From positions 13,496 to 62,673 of the forward strand of contig KE159576.1 in NCBI GenBank assembly GCA_000403255.2: 49,178 bases of DNA, given 5' to 3'. This stretch comes from Lachnospiraceae bacterium 3-1 (lineage in GTDB: Bacteria > Bacillota > Clostridia > Lachnospirales > Lachnospiraceae). A program made the position numbers and the translations under genes. Shown piece after piece: positions 39,410 to 47,642 of the stretch. The stretch's first letter is position 1, and every line of letters starts with the position of its first letter. The notes beneath the pieces are model-generated. The model did no database searches, was not told where the DNA came from, and worked only from the letters and a program-made list of their open reading frames with translations.

Positions 39410-40522
39410 ATGTCAGAGATAGCAGACGCAGTACAGATTATCCGTGTCACTTATGACGGGATAGAGATAGCCATGAAGATGGGCAGTGCCTCCATCCATT
39501 CCATGCAGAAAGCGCTGGATTTGATTGTGGGGATGCTGGAGCATGAGAAGGAGATGGGAAAGACAAACTTAAAGGGGCTGCTGGCAAAGGGCGGCGACAT
39601 ACAGGTGCTTTCCTTTGCGGATGAGGATTTGAAGAAGTTTCGGAAACTGGCAAAAAAATATGGAATTCTGTATTCGGAAATGCCGGATGCTGACCGAAAA
39701 GACGGACTTACGGAAGTGATGTTCCATTCCGAGGCGGCGCCGAGGATACGGATGATGTCACAGAAACTGCAGGACGGCAGGGTATGGGGCATGGATGAAT
39801 ACTTAAAAAGCGGCAATGAGGAAAAACTGAACCAGTTATTACGGTATCTGGAGAACGAAAAAAACGGGAAGTCCCCACGGAAACTCCATGCGGATGAGGC
39901 AGTCCGGGCAGAGGGCGCCATTGACGGGCTGATACAGAAGGTCGGCCACTATGCGGTGGAGAAAAAAACGGTCAGTGTGGAGGCCGTAAAGGCAGACCTG
40001 CAGGTGGGGGCAGACGAGGCAGAAAAGGTAATCGGTCAGCTTGCAAAGATCGGGGTGCTGGACCGGGCAGACGAGGCGGGCAATTACCGTGTCATCATGG
40101 AACGGGAGGCGTTTGACCGGAGGATCAGCCGGTACCGGGAATTAAGCAGCCGCATGAGGCAGATAGCAGCGGCGAAAAACACGTCGCTGCTTGACATTAC
40201 CATCACAAAAAAGCTGATTTCACAGGAAAATGAGCGTGCCGTAAAGACAAGGGTGCCGGGAATGTACGGACAGAATGAGGGATATATCTGGATAGACAAG
40301 GCAGATATTATGGAAATCCATAAGGGAAAGACGCTGCTTACCTATCTGGATAAGAATAAGGAATATAAGATATACTCCGCCGACAACCGGGTAATCCGCA
40401 CCATCAAAGGGGAGGAACTTTACAGCGGGCATTATGACCGGGTGGAGGCGGCAGTAAGGCAGCGTTATAAGGCAGCAAAGCCACAGCCGGCAAAAGCCGT
40501 GGAAAGGACGAGGAGGAGATAA
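39410..40522 (+). CDS. pcfB: PcfB-like DUF3801 protein
   Basis: A 370-residue protein. Residues ~5-140 match DUF3801/PcfB (IIRVTYDGIEIAMKMGSASI, then KTNLKGLLAKGGDIQVLSFA and KYGILYSEMPDA). In pCF10, PcfB is a relaxosome factor that delivers DNA to the coupling protein PcfC. The C-terminal half adds a winged-helix-like region (VSVEAVKADLQVGADEAEKV). AGGAGG precedes the ATG. It is 2 nt from the coupling-protein gene. Confidence 0.8.
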   Translation: MSEIADAVQIIRVTYDGIEIAMKMGSASIHSMQKALDLIVGMLEHEKEMGKTNLKGLLAKGGDIQVLSFADEDLKKFRKLAKKYGILYSEMPDADRKDGLTEVMFHSEAAPRIRMMSQKLQDGRVWGMDEYLKSGNEEKLNQLLRYLENEKNGKSPRKLHADEAVRAEGAIDGLIQKVGHYAVEKKTVSVEAVKADLQVGADEAEKVIGQLAKIGVLDRADEAGNYRVIMEREAFDRRISRYRELSSRMRQIAAAKNTSLLDITITKKLISQENERAVKTRVPGMYGQNEGYIWIDKADIMEIHKGKTLLTYLDKNKEYKIYSADNRVIRTIKGEELYSGHYDRVEAAVRQRYKAAKPQPAKAVERTRRR

Positions 40523-40524
40523 CC

Positions 40525-42798
40525 ATGCAGACAACAAAAAAGAAACCAAACATCATACTGATTGTGCTTGGTGCCCTTGCCTCTGCCTTTTTGGGGTATC
40601 TGATAGCAGGGGCATGGAGGGAGGGGATAGAGTTTAACGAGTTTCTGGACCGGTTTACCATTGTATGCTCCTATCCCCTGCACGATTATTATAATGAATT
40701 TACGTTCCGCATGATCGGCTATGCGCTGCTGGTATATGCGGTGGTAATCGTGATGTATTATACAAGCCAGAGGAACCTCATGCCGGGGAAGGAATACGGC
40801 ACATCAAAGCTGGCGGATATAAAGCAGGTCAACCGCTTTTTGGCGGATAAGGACGAGGGCAGGAACCGCATTTTGAGCCAGAATGTACGCATGAGCCTTG
40901 ACACAAGGCACACGAAACTCAATAACAACGTGCTTATCATTGGCGGTTCCGGTGCGGGAAAGACGTTTTATGAGGTAAAGCCAAACCTCATGCAGCTAAA
41001 CACTTCCTTTATTTTGACTGATCCGAAGGGGGAGCTGCTGCGCAGCGAGGGGGAAATGTTAAGGAATAACGGCTACAACGTGAAAGTCATCAACCTTCTG
41101 GAAATGGCAAAATCGGACTGTTACAATCCCTTTGCCTATATCCGGGAGGAAACGGACGTGGTAAAACTGATAACAAACATCATGAGCAACACCACGCCCA
41201 AAGGCTCTAATCCCTCCGATCCGTTCTGGGAGAAGGCGGAAGGGCTGTTTTTACAGGCGCTTTTCTATTATGTGTGGCTGGAGGAAAAACCGTCAAAACG
41301 GAACTTTGCCTCGGTGCTGAAACTCATGGAGGAGGCAGAGGTTACGGAAAAGGGCAAGCCGTCCATGCTGGACACCAGAATGAAGTTTCTGGAGGCGACA
41401 AGCCCGTTGAAAGACAGCCACCCGGCGGTCAAACAGTATAACAAGTGCATGAGGGGCGCCGGGGATACGGTCCGTTCCATTATTATCAGTGCAAACTCCC
41501 GTCTGGCAACACTGGAAAACAAACAGGTGCTGCGTATGCTGTCAAGGGATGAGTTGAACCTTGCGGAGCTTGGGATTGGCGTCAATGGGGATGGAAAGAC
41601 AAAAACGGCCTTGTTCTGTGTGATACCGGATTCCGATAAATCCTACAATTATATCATTGGAATGCTCTACACACAGATATTTCAGGAACTGTACTATCAG
41701 GCGGATTTTAACTGCGGGGGCAGGCTGCCGGTGCATGTGACATTTATGCTGGACGAGTTCAGTAACGTAGCGCTGCCGGATGATTACTGTTCGCTGTTAT
41801 CCACCATGCGTAGCAGGGAAATTTCCAGTGTGATTATTATCCAGAACTTGGCACAGATAAAGGCACTGTTCAAGGACACATGGGAAACAATACCGGGGAA
41901 TTGCGACAGTCTGGTTTATCTCGGCGGCAACGAGCAGAGCACCCATGAGTACATCTCAAAGCTGCTTGGCAAGGCGACCATTGATAAAAAATCAAGCGGC
42001 GAGACAAGGGGGCGGCAGGGAAGTTCCTCAAGGAATTATGACGTTCTCGGAAGGGAGATTATGACACCCGATGAGGTCAGGAAGATGGACAATAAAAAAT
42101 GCCTTATCTTTATCCGTGGGTTCGATCCGATACTGGACAACAAGTATAATCCATTCAAACACCCGGTATTTGCCCAGACCGCAGACGGGGAGGGAACGCC
42201 TTATGAGCATGAGCCGGCAGCAGAGGGGGAGATTGCGGAACCGGGCTTTACCATCCTGAATAAGGAATCCCTTGCCTATTATGAGGGGATGAAGGAGAAA
42301 GGGGAACCGGTTTATATTGACACAATCCCTTATGAGGATTTCATGCTGTTAGGCCAGGTGGATATGGAGAAACGGTTTACGGATTTGGACGGGCTGGAAC
42401 AGCAGGAGCGCCTGAATGAAGATATGGAGTCAGGGCTGGAACTGGAATATGCTTTTGATATGGAAGATGAAACGGCGGATTCGTCAGGGGAAAATGCCGG
42501 AATGCCGGAATCTTTTGTAATAGGGGAGACAGGAACGGCAAAACCGCTTATGATGGGAAATGATAAAAAGCCGGAAATAATGCCAGAGGGCAGGGAGAAA
42601 AAGCCCCATGTGGACCGGGAGGATAAGGCAGCGGATTCTATCTCTTACCGTCTGTTCCACTGGAAATTTACCGTGGAGCAGAAAGAGGAAGTAAAGCGGG
42701 CAATGGCTGTCCGTGTGCCAAAGGAAGTGATACTGTCATATTTCTATCCAGAAACTTCCGTTGTGCGGATGATGGAGATACGCAGGTGGTATGAATAA
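40525..42798 (+). CDS. VirD4/PcfC-type coupling ATPase
   Basis: A 757-residue T4SS coupling protein. Two N-terminal membrane helices (~8-28 and ~65-85) anchor it. Walker A is GGSGAGKT (residues 140-147), Walker B is FMLDEFSN (~406-413), and TMRSREISSVIIIQNLAQIK follows as the conserved TraG/VirD4 stretch. The C-terminal ~150 residues are acidic and variable. It carries the relaxase-DNA complex to the mating channel. GGAGG precedes the ATG. The IME, which lacks such a gene, could use it. Confidence 0.92.
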   Translation: MQTTKKKPNIILIVLGALASAFLGYLIAGAWREGIEFNEFLDRFTIVCSYPLHDYYNEFTFRMIGYALLVYAVVIVMYYTSQRNLMPGKEYGTSKLADIKQVNRFLADKDEGRNRILSQNVRMSLDTRHTKLNNNVLIIGGSGAGKTFYEVKPNLMQLNTSFILTDPKGELLRSEGEMLRNNGYNVKVINLLEMAKSDCYNPFAYIREETDVVKLITNIMSNTTPKGSNPSDPFWEKAEGLFLQALFYYVWLEEKPSKRNFASVLKLMEEAEVTEKGKPSMLDTRMKFLEATSPLKDSHPAVKQYNKCMRGAGDTVRSIIISANSRLATLENKQVLRMLSRDELNLAELGIGVNGDGKTKTALFCVIPDSDKSYNYIIGMLYTQIFQELYYQADFNCGGRLPVHVTFMLDEFSNVALPDDYCSLLSTMRSREISSVIIIQNLAQIKALFKDTWETIPGNCDSLVYLGGNEQSTHEYISKLLGKATIDKKSSGETRGRQGSSSRNYDVLGREIMTPDEVRKMDNKKCLIFIRGFDPILDNKYNPFKHPVFAQTADGEGTPYEHEPAAEGEIAEPGFTILNKESLAYYEGMKEKGEPVYIDTIPYEDFMLLGQVDMEKRFTDLDGLEQQERLNEDMESGLELEYAFDMEDETADSSGENAGMPESFVIGETGTAKPLMMGNDKKPEIMPEGREKKPHVDREDKAADSISYRLFHWKFTVEQKEEVKRAMAVRVPKEVILSYFYPETSVVRMMEIRRWYE

Positions 42799-42834
42799 AA
42801 TCCTTTATTGCGCTTCACGACAAAAGTGGTTATA

Positions 42835-43485
42835 ATGAAAAGTAGAAAATATAAGTTTGTGCAGGAGTGGGCGATGTCTCATTCCTGCTGGAAATACGAG
42901 GTGAGACAAATAAGTAAGAAAAAGAAGAAGGATAGGAAAATATTATGTTATGGGGAAAATGACAGGGTAAAATTTGCATTTGAGGGTGCAAAAATTGCAT
43001 TGCCTGTATTTATTGATGAATATTCCAAGGAATGTGATAGAAAGACAGTAATCGAGAATAAAGTTATTTCGCTTGTTACTATTGAAATTGCAATTATGAC
43101 TGTTTTCATGCCGATTATTCCTTTCGGAAGTATTAGTAAATTTTTATTTGACGATAGTAATTCTATAGTCATTGCAACAACATTTGCCTGTATATTTTTG
43201 TGTATAGGTATTATTATAATGGCTGTCTCATTTGGAATACTAATGAGTGCAGTGAATATTCAAACTTATAGCAAAGTGGATATAGAGAAATTAGATTTAG
43301 AGGAGAATTTGACACAGGATGTCAATTCGGTTGAAAAGGGGTTATGTGATCACTATAAAGAGATTACGTTAGCCAATTCCGCTTTAAACGATAAGAAAGC
43401 CAATAAATATAAAATCGGTTTGCCATTGACAATATTTTCTTTTTGGAGTATGGTGTTAGGAACTATATTACTTAAACTTTTATAG
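42835..43485 (+). CDS. AT-rich membrane protein inserted in the transfer operon
   Basis: A 216-residue protein, much more AT-rich than its neighbours. It has a Lys-rich N-terminus (ISKKKKKDRKILCYG), two membrane helices in the centre (SLVTIEIAIMTVFMPIIPFG and VIATTFACIFLCIGIIIMAV), and one at the C-terminus (IGLPLTIFSFWSMVLGTILL). Together with the 64-residue ORF after it, it looks like a transferred cargo unit. No family is recognised; exclusion or defence is possible. The start is uncertain (TTG 42808 or ATG 42835). Confidence 0.55.
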   Translation: MKSRKYKFVQEWAMSHSCWKYEVRQISKKKKKDRKILCYGENDRVKFAFEGAKIALPVFIDEYSKECDRKTVIENKVISLVTIEIAIMTVFMPIIPFGSISKFLFDDSNSIVIATTFACIFLCIGIIIMAVSFGILMSAVNIQTYSKVDIEKLDLEENLTQDVNSVEKGLCDHYKEITLANSALNDKKANKYKIGLPLTIFSFWSMVLGTILLKLL

Positions 43486-43536
43486 ATATGAACAAACAGT
43501 GCAGAATTTAGTAGTAGATTGGAGGTGACGTAAAAC

Positions 43537-43731
43537 ATGGATTTAAGTGATAGCATAAAAAAGGCTGCTCAACAACAGAATGTAAGAAAATCAGAAAGCG
43601 TTGAGGCTGCTAAGAAAAGTGTGAATTTGGGATCAGGTCGTAATTCTAATTATGGATATAGCGGAGTTGGTAGACCGGTAAATGAGGGATATGAAGGTGT
43701 AGGTTCTAAAGGACAGAATATTAATGATTAA
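43537..43731 (+). CDS. Small Gly/Ser/Asn-rich 64-residue protein
   Basis: MDLSDSIKKAAQQQNVRKSE, then a low-complexity SRNSNYGYSGVGRPVNEGYE-like stretch (RNSNYGYSGVGRP and EGYEGVGSKGQ). GGAGGTG lies nine bases before the ATG. It follows the AT-rich membrane protein and ends before a terminator. The flexible sequence suggests a partner of that protein. It is unknown. Confidence 0.55.
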   Translation: MDLSDSIKKAAQQQNVRKSESVEAAKKSVNLGSGRNSNYGYSGVGRPVNEGYEGVGSKGQNIND

Positions 43732-43743
43732 AAAAATCTAAAC

Positions 43744-43779
43744 ATGACATCAGCCATTATTCAGGTTGGTGTCTTTTTT
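43744..43779 (+). terminator. Terminator closing the AT-rich cargo pair
   Basis: GACATCAGCC...GGTTGGTGTC with two G-U pairs and an 8-base loop, followed by TTTTTTT. Transcription of the mating genes beyond must restart or read through. Confidence 0.65.
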
Positions 43780-43986
43780 TGTTTTAGGGCAGGAAAGGGG
43801 GCGGTTACCGCATTAACGTACCGGGGAAAGCCCGGTTTCATGTAACAGCGGGAGTGTTCCCGATAAAATATAAGAAAGCAGATGTGGATGGACTTGTTTC
43901 ATCGGACGGGGATAAAAGCCGTGGATGGAAGAAGTCTGTCCGCATTTTTTGTCTCCGTCATTTTTAAGGAAAAGGAGATAGCAAAG
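43780..43986 (+). promoter_or_regulatory. Leader of the VirB2-like gene
   Basis: Two stems, ACCGGG-gaaag-CCCGGT (43820-43836) and CGGGA-gtgt-TCCCG (43848-43861), and a weaker CGGAC/GTCCG pair (43903-43943) followed by ATTTTTTG. No ORF with a ribosome site precedes ATG 43987, though the frame is open upstream. It may hold a fresh promoter and an attenuator for the mating genes. Confidence 0.4.
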
Positions 43987-44337
43987 ATGAGAAACAACAC
44001 AAGTAAGAAAAAACAAAACAACATTGCCGGTTTCTGCAAAAAGGTTCTGGTTCCGTCTTTTGCCGGGGCGGCATATGCCATGTCCCGGATGACAGTGACA
44101 GTCCTTGCGGCAGGAGGCGATACCAGTGCGGTAACAAAACCGCTTGACAACTTAAAGACGTTAGTGATAGCGGTGATCGGGGCAGTGGGTGTCATTATCC
44201 TTGCAAAGAATGTCATGGAGTTTGCACAGGCATACCAGCAGCAGGATTCCTCTACCATGAACTCCGCATTGAAAGGAATTGTGGCAGGCGCCATCATGGC
44301 GGGGATTTCCTCCGTGCTGACATTCTTAGGTTTTTAA
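43987..44337 (+). CDS. Maff2/VirB2-like small membrane protein
   Basis: A 116-residue protein. An N-terminal basic leader and hydrophobic segment (VLVPSFAGAAYAMSRMTVTV LAA-like, residues ~20-43) look like a signal, followed by two membrane helices (TLVIAVIGAVGVIILAKNVM and GIVAGAIMAGISSVLTFLGF). This is the Maff2/TrbC/VirB2 pilin plan of Tn1549-type elements. AAGGAG precedes ATG 43987. The VirB6-like gene follows 25 nt later. Confidence 0.8.
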   Translation: MRNNTSKKKQNNIAGFCKKVLVPSFAGAAYAMSRMTVTVLAAGGDTSAVTKPLDNLKTLVIAVIGAVGVIILAKNVMEFAQAYQQQDSSTMNSALKGIVAGAIMAGISSVLTFLGF

Positions 44338-44362
44338 GATAGCGGAAATGAGGTGACTTGAG

Positions 44363-45205
44363 ATGGATATTTTTAAGCTGGGGGATAAAATCCTTGCCCT
44401 TCTGGAGGCGGTGTTCGGGTTCTGGAATAACCAGATTTCCCTTATCTTCGACCTTCTGGGGCAGTCCCCCGACGCATTTAAGGGAGGCGGACCGTGGAAT
44501 GTCATAGCAGGCATTGAGCCGATTTTTGTGGCTGTCGGTTCTTCCCTTGTGGTGCTGTTTTTTGTAATCGGGTTCTGCTCGGAGAGCATTGACATCCGGG
44601 AGAAAATGCGGTTTGAGGTAATCCTGCGCATCCTGATCCGGTTAGGGCTTGCGGAGTATATGGTGGCAAATAATGTCACGATTATGAAGGCATTTTTTAC
44701 CTCCATTGGGAATCTGGTGGGGCTGCTTAGTGCTGGAAACCGGACGGAACTGAAAATTGCAAAGGAGCAGGCGGATATTATTAAAGATTTAGGGTTTGGG
44801 GAGAGCCTGATTATGCTGATACTGGCGGCATTGCTGTCACTGATTGTCATTATCTGTGGTTTCTTCCTGCTTTACACGGTATATTTCCGCTTTCTGAAAC
44901 TGCTAATTATTGTGCCAATCGGTTCGATTGCCTACTCTACCATGAGTGGCAACCGGATGGTGGCGCACACAGCCGTCACTTACAGCAAGTATTTCCTGTC
45001 GGTGGCATTTGAGGCGGTCACGATGGCGCTGGCGATTATCGTCTGCAATGCCTTTATCAATGCAGGGCTTCCGTCCTTTACGGGGGATTATTCGGATTGG
45101 GCGAAAACATTGATTTATCTGTGTGAGATGACCTTTACGATTGCACTGACCGTGGGAAGTGTCAAGGGAGCCCAGAGCCTTACCAGTAAGGCGTTAGGAT
45201 TATAG
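44363..45205 (+). CDS. VirB6/TrbL-like polytopic membrane protein
   Basis: A 280-residue protein with about six membrane helices (e.g. IFVAVGSSLVVLFFVIGF, SLIMLILAALLSLIVIICGF, LKLLIIVPIGSIAYSTMSG). It fits the VirB6/TrbL channel component of Firmicutes mating machines. GAGGTGA precedes the ATG. It is expected to form the inner-membrane channel with PrgI and VirB4, the latter outside the window. Confidence 0.8.
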   Translation: MDIFKLGDKILALLEAVFGFWNNQISLIFDLLGQSPDAFKGGGPWNVIAGIEPIFVAVGSSLVVLFFVIGFCSESIDIREKMRFEVILRILIRLGLAEYMVANNVTIMKAFFTSIGNLVGLLSAGNRTELKIAKEQADIIKDLGFGESLIMLILAALLSLIVIICGFFLLYTVYFRFLKLLIIVPIGSIAYSTMSGNRMVAHTAVTYSKYFLSVAFEAVTMALAIIVCNAFINAGLPSFTGDYSDWAKTLIYLCEMTFTIALTVGSVKGAQSLTSKALGL

Positions 45206-45219
45206 AAAGGGTAGTTTTC

Positions 45220-45627
45220 ATGAAAAAACACTTAGAAATGGAGAGCCGATTTTCGGGGAAGGTAACGCTGGAACTGGAAATCAATTCGTATATGGATAAT
45301 AACAGGTTGTATATCGGCCTGGTGGAAGTGGGCGGGGAATACCCGGAACCCTTTGCGGATTTGACGGTCAATATCAGTGCGCCATGCCCGGATTACTGCG
45401 GGTATGTTGACACCAACAACTGCCCGGAACTGGAGGGGTTCATTGAGAAACACGGGCTTGGGGAATTTACCGGGCTGATGGGTGGCAGCGGTTTTTGTTC
45501 TTATCCGTTGTATCTGTTTAACCCGGAAAAGCTGCGTGAGGCAGCTCCGGAGGATATGGAACTGTTTGAACGGACAGTAATGGGGATAACACCGGAAAGG
45601 CAGAAGGAAGAAAGGAGAGCACTATGA
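45220..45627 (+). CDS. DUF4313-family protein
   Basis: A 135-residue protein with the DUF4313 pattern: RLYIGLVEVGGEYPEPFADL, then TVNISAPCPDYCGYVDTNNC and SGFCSYPLYLFNPEKL. Such proteins sit in transfer operons of Firmicutes elements; the role is unknown. It overlaps the next gene as ATGA. Confidence 0.75.
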   Translation: MKKHLEMESRFSGKVTLELEINSYMDNNRLYIGLVEVGGEYPEPFADLTVNISAPCPDYCGYVDTNNCPELEGFIEKHGLGEFTGLMGGSGFCSYPLYLFNPEKLREAAPEDMELFERTVMGITPERQKEERRAL

Positions 45628-46373
45628 AGGAACTGAAAATATGGCCGCTTACGGAGGAGGAAAGGAAATACACTTATGCGCAGAGCACGCAGCTTGACGG
45701 ACAGACTGGCAACATTGGTTATCTGCGTGGAGATTTTGGCAGTGCAGGGAATGAGTTCTTTACCACATGGACGGACCGATGGGAGAGATACAAAACGGAT
45801 GAATTCAAGGCAGAACTGGACGGGGTGGTAAATGCCCTGCGTTCACCGGAATATGAGCTTTTGCAGGACCGCACCGCCATGACAGGCTATGTGAGGGAAC
45901 ACCCGGACAGCCTCTTTGGAACAGACAGCGGCACCGTGGCCGGTTTCCGTGTGGATACGGAAGAACACGCATTTTTGATACGCTGTAACCTGGTGCAGGG
46001 GGATTATAACTTTTACTGTTACTGCTATGTTTCGGAATATCTGGACAGGCACATGGCAGATGCCAGAAAGGGAATCCGTTTTATTGACTCGCACTATAAA
46101 GAACTGTTCCGTATTCCGGACGGCGGGAAGATTGTAATCACGGAGCCGGGCGGGAAAAAGAGGGAGCAGGCCTGCCGGTTTGTGGAGGAATACCATACAG
46201 AGGTAGGAAATCATCTCTACCATATCTGTGAGTTTGCCGAAATCCTGCAGCGTTCCGGCAGTTCCTATGAACCGCTGCAGGAGAAAGGCAGGCAGCAGGA
46301 CGGCAGGATATTTATAAATGGTAACAGAGAAAGGGGGATTTTCATTGAATATCAAAAACATTACGGCAGATGA
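45624..46373 (+). CDS. Conserved hypothetical transfer-operon protein
   Basis: A 249-residue soluble protein (LTEEERKYTYAQSTQLDGQT, then TWTDRWERYKTDEFKAELDG; a Cys/Tyr-rich GDYNFYCYCYVSEYLDRHM). I know it only as an accessory gene following DUF4313 on similar elements. Its start overlaps the previous stop by 4 nt, and its end overlaps the next gene by ~29 nt. No motif suggests an enzyme. Confidence 0.6.
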   Translation: MKELKIWPLTEEERKYTYAQSTQLDGQTGNIGYLRGDFGSAGNEFFTTWTDRWERYKTDEFKAELDGVVNALRSPEYELLQDRTAMTGYVREHPDSLFGTDSGTVAGFRVDTEEHAFLIRCNLVQGDYNFYCYCYVSEYLDRHMADARKGIRFIDSHYKELFRIPDGGKIVITEPGGKKREQACRFVEEYHTEVGNHLYHICEFAEILQRSGSSYEPLQEKGRQQDGRIFINGNRERGIFIEYQKHYGR

Positions 46374-46950
46374 TTTGCGCCGCATGGAGGATAAGGAGGG
46401 GCTTATCCTGCAGGGCTGCGGGGGCGATCCGAAAGAGTGGGTGGACGGAATCAACCAGATGCTTACGGAGGAAGGGATTTTGCTGGAGGGTACGGAGTTT
46501 ACGGAGGTGTCCGTCTTTGAGCATGACGGGCTGGCCTGTATTTTATATCCTTTTGAAGATGTAAAGATTGCCATGGGGAAACTTGCCGTGTGGCGGTTAC
46601 AGACGCATGAAACCTTTGGCGGCACATGGCTGTCTGACTATGTGCCGAACCGTCTGGGCGGTTTCAGAAAAGAATCCGTGGAAAAACCGGACTGTGCCCT
46701 GAACGGGGAGAATGGCAACATCTTCAACCTGGCGGGGCTTGCCGCCGGAACGCTCCGGGAGCATGGGATGAAAGAACAGGCAGAGGAAATGAAAGAGCGT
46801 GTCTGTTCCTCGCACAGCTATGAGGAGGCACTCTGCATCATCGGGGAATATGTCAATATCACATCCAGGGACGGGCAGGAGCTTGTGGATATGGAAAGAG
46901 AACAGGAAACAAGGCGTGAGGAAACGGAGAAGAAAGAGAGGGGGAGATAA
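46345..46950 (+). CDS. Conserved hypothetical transfer-operon protein with ICE-type C-terminal domain
   Basis: A 201-residue protein starting at a TTG with AGGGGG seven bases upstream (MNIKNITADDLRRMEDKEG). The C-terminal part (CALNGENGNIFNLAGLAAGT, then LREHGMKEQAEEMKERV) is a widespread accessory domain of Firmicutes elements. A longer start at GTG/ATG 46318 would overlap the previous gene more. It is 2 nt upstream of prgI. Confidence 0.6.
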   Translation: MNIKNITADDLRRMEDKEGLILQGCGGDPKEWVDGINQMLTEEGILLEGTEFTEVSVFEHDGLACILYPFEDVKIAMGKLAVWRLQTHETFGGTWLSDYVPNRLGGFRKESVEKPDCALNGENGNIFNLAGLAAGTLREHGMKEQAEEMKERVCSSHSYEEALCIIGEYVNITSRDGQELVDMEREQETRREETEKKERGR

Positions 46951-46952
46951 CG

Positions 46953-47474
46953 GTGGTAATCGAAATCAACAAAAACATTGACAACTATAAGGAGTCTGTG
47001 GTGTTGGGGTTATCGGCAAGGCAGCTTGTGTATTCTGTCTTATCCGTGGTTGTAGGAGGCGGTATTGTGCTGCTTTTGTACCGGCATGTGGGGCTGACGG
47101 TCAGTACCTACATTGCAATCCCGGTGGTTGCGCCCATTGCCATGACGGGTTTCTATTCATATCATGGCATGACCTTTGTGGAAATGATGAAATTAAAGCT
47201 GCACTTTGCCTTTGCAAACCGGGCTTTAACCTATGTTTCCACGGAGGGGGAGCAGGCAGTGCAGAAGTTACGGCAGGAGGAAACGCAGGGGCAGCAGAAA
47301 AAGAAAAATAAGGCTGTCAGCAGGAAAGGCATGGGAAAAACTGAAACAGACAGGGAGGGCTTTGATAAAGATGGCTTTGACAAAGCCCGGAAAAAGATGT
47401 TCCGTATGCTAACTGCAATGGTTTTATTTTTTGTTTTATTTGTGGCATTAGCAGTCTGGTACAAGTACAGATAA
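46953..47474 (+). CDS. prgI: PrgI-family T4SS membrane protein
   Basis: A 173-residue protein starting at a GTG (MVIEINKNIDNYKESVVLGL). The PrgI domain covers residues ~1-100, with two membrane helices (QLVYSVLSVVVGGGIVLLLY and IAIPVVAPIAMTGFYSY). A Lys-rich linker and a third hydrophobic helix (LTAMVLFFVLFVALAVW) extend it beyond the usual length. It works next to VirB4, which normally follows; here a methyltransferase and a transposon copy come between. Confidence 0.85.
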   Translation: MVIEINKNIDNYKESVVLGLSARQLVYSVLSVVVGGGIVLLLYRHVGLTVSTYIAIPVVAPIAMTGFYSYHGMTFVEMMKLKLHFAFANRALTYVSTEGEQAVQKLRQEETQGQQKKKNKAVSRKGMGKTETDREGFDKDGFDKARKKMFRMLTAMVLFFVLFVALAVWYKYR

Positions 47475-47642
47475 AGAAAAAAGAATAAGCAACAGTCAGG
47501 GCATTTTCCGCTGCATGGGGAGGATGTCTTTTTTTATTGGGAAAGGAGAAAAGGCGAAAAATAGGTTTTTTCGCCTGACAAGTTTGTGCACATACGCCCA
47601 AACTTGCGGTATGCACAAAAGGCGTGTGCAAAAGGAGGTTAT
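47475..47642 (+). promoter_or_regulatory. Terminator and switch-like leader before the methyltransferase
   Basis: AGGCGAAAAA-tagg(t)-TTTTTCGCCT (47552-47576) is a perfect 10-bp stem. CAAGTTTG/CAAACTTG (47579-47606) follows. TGTGCACATAC can pair with GTATGCACA (~47608) or GCACATACGCC with GGCGTGTGC (~47621), two exclusive folds before AAAGGAGG. It suggests regulated methyltransferase expression. Confidence 0.45.
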
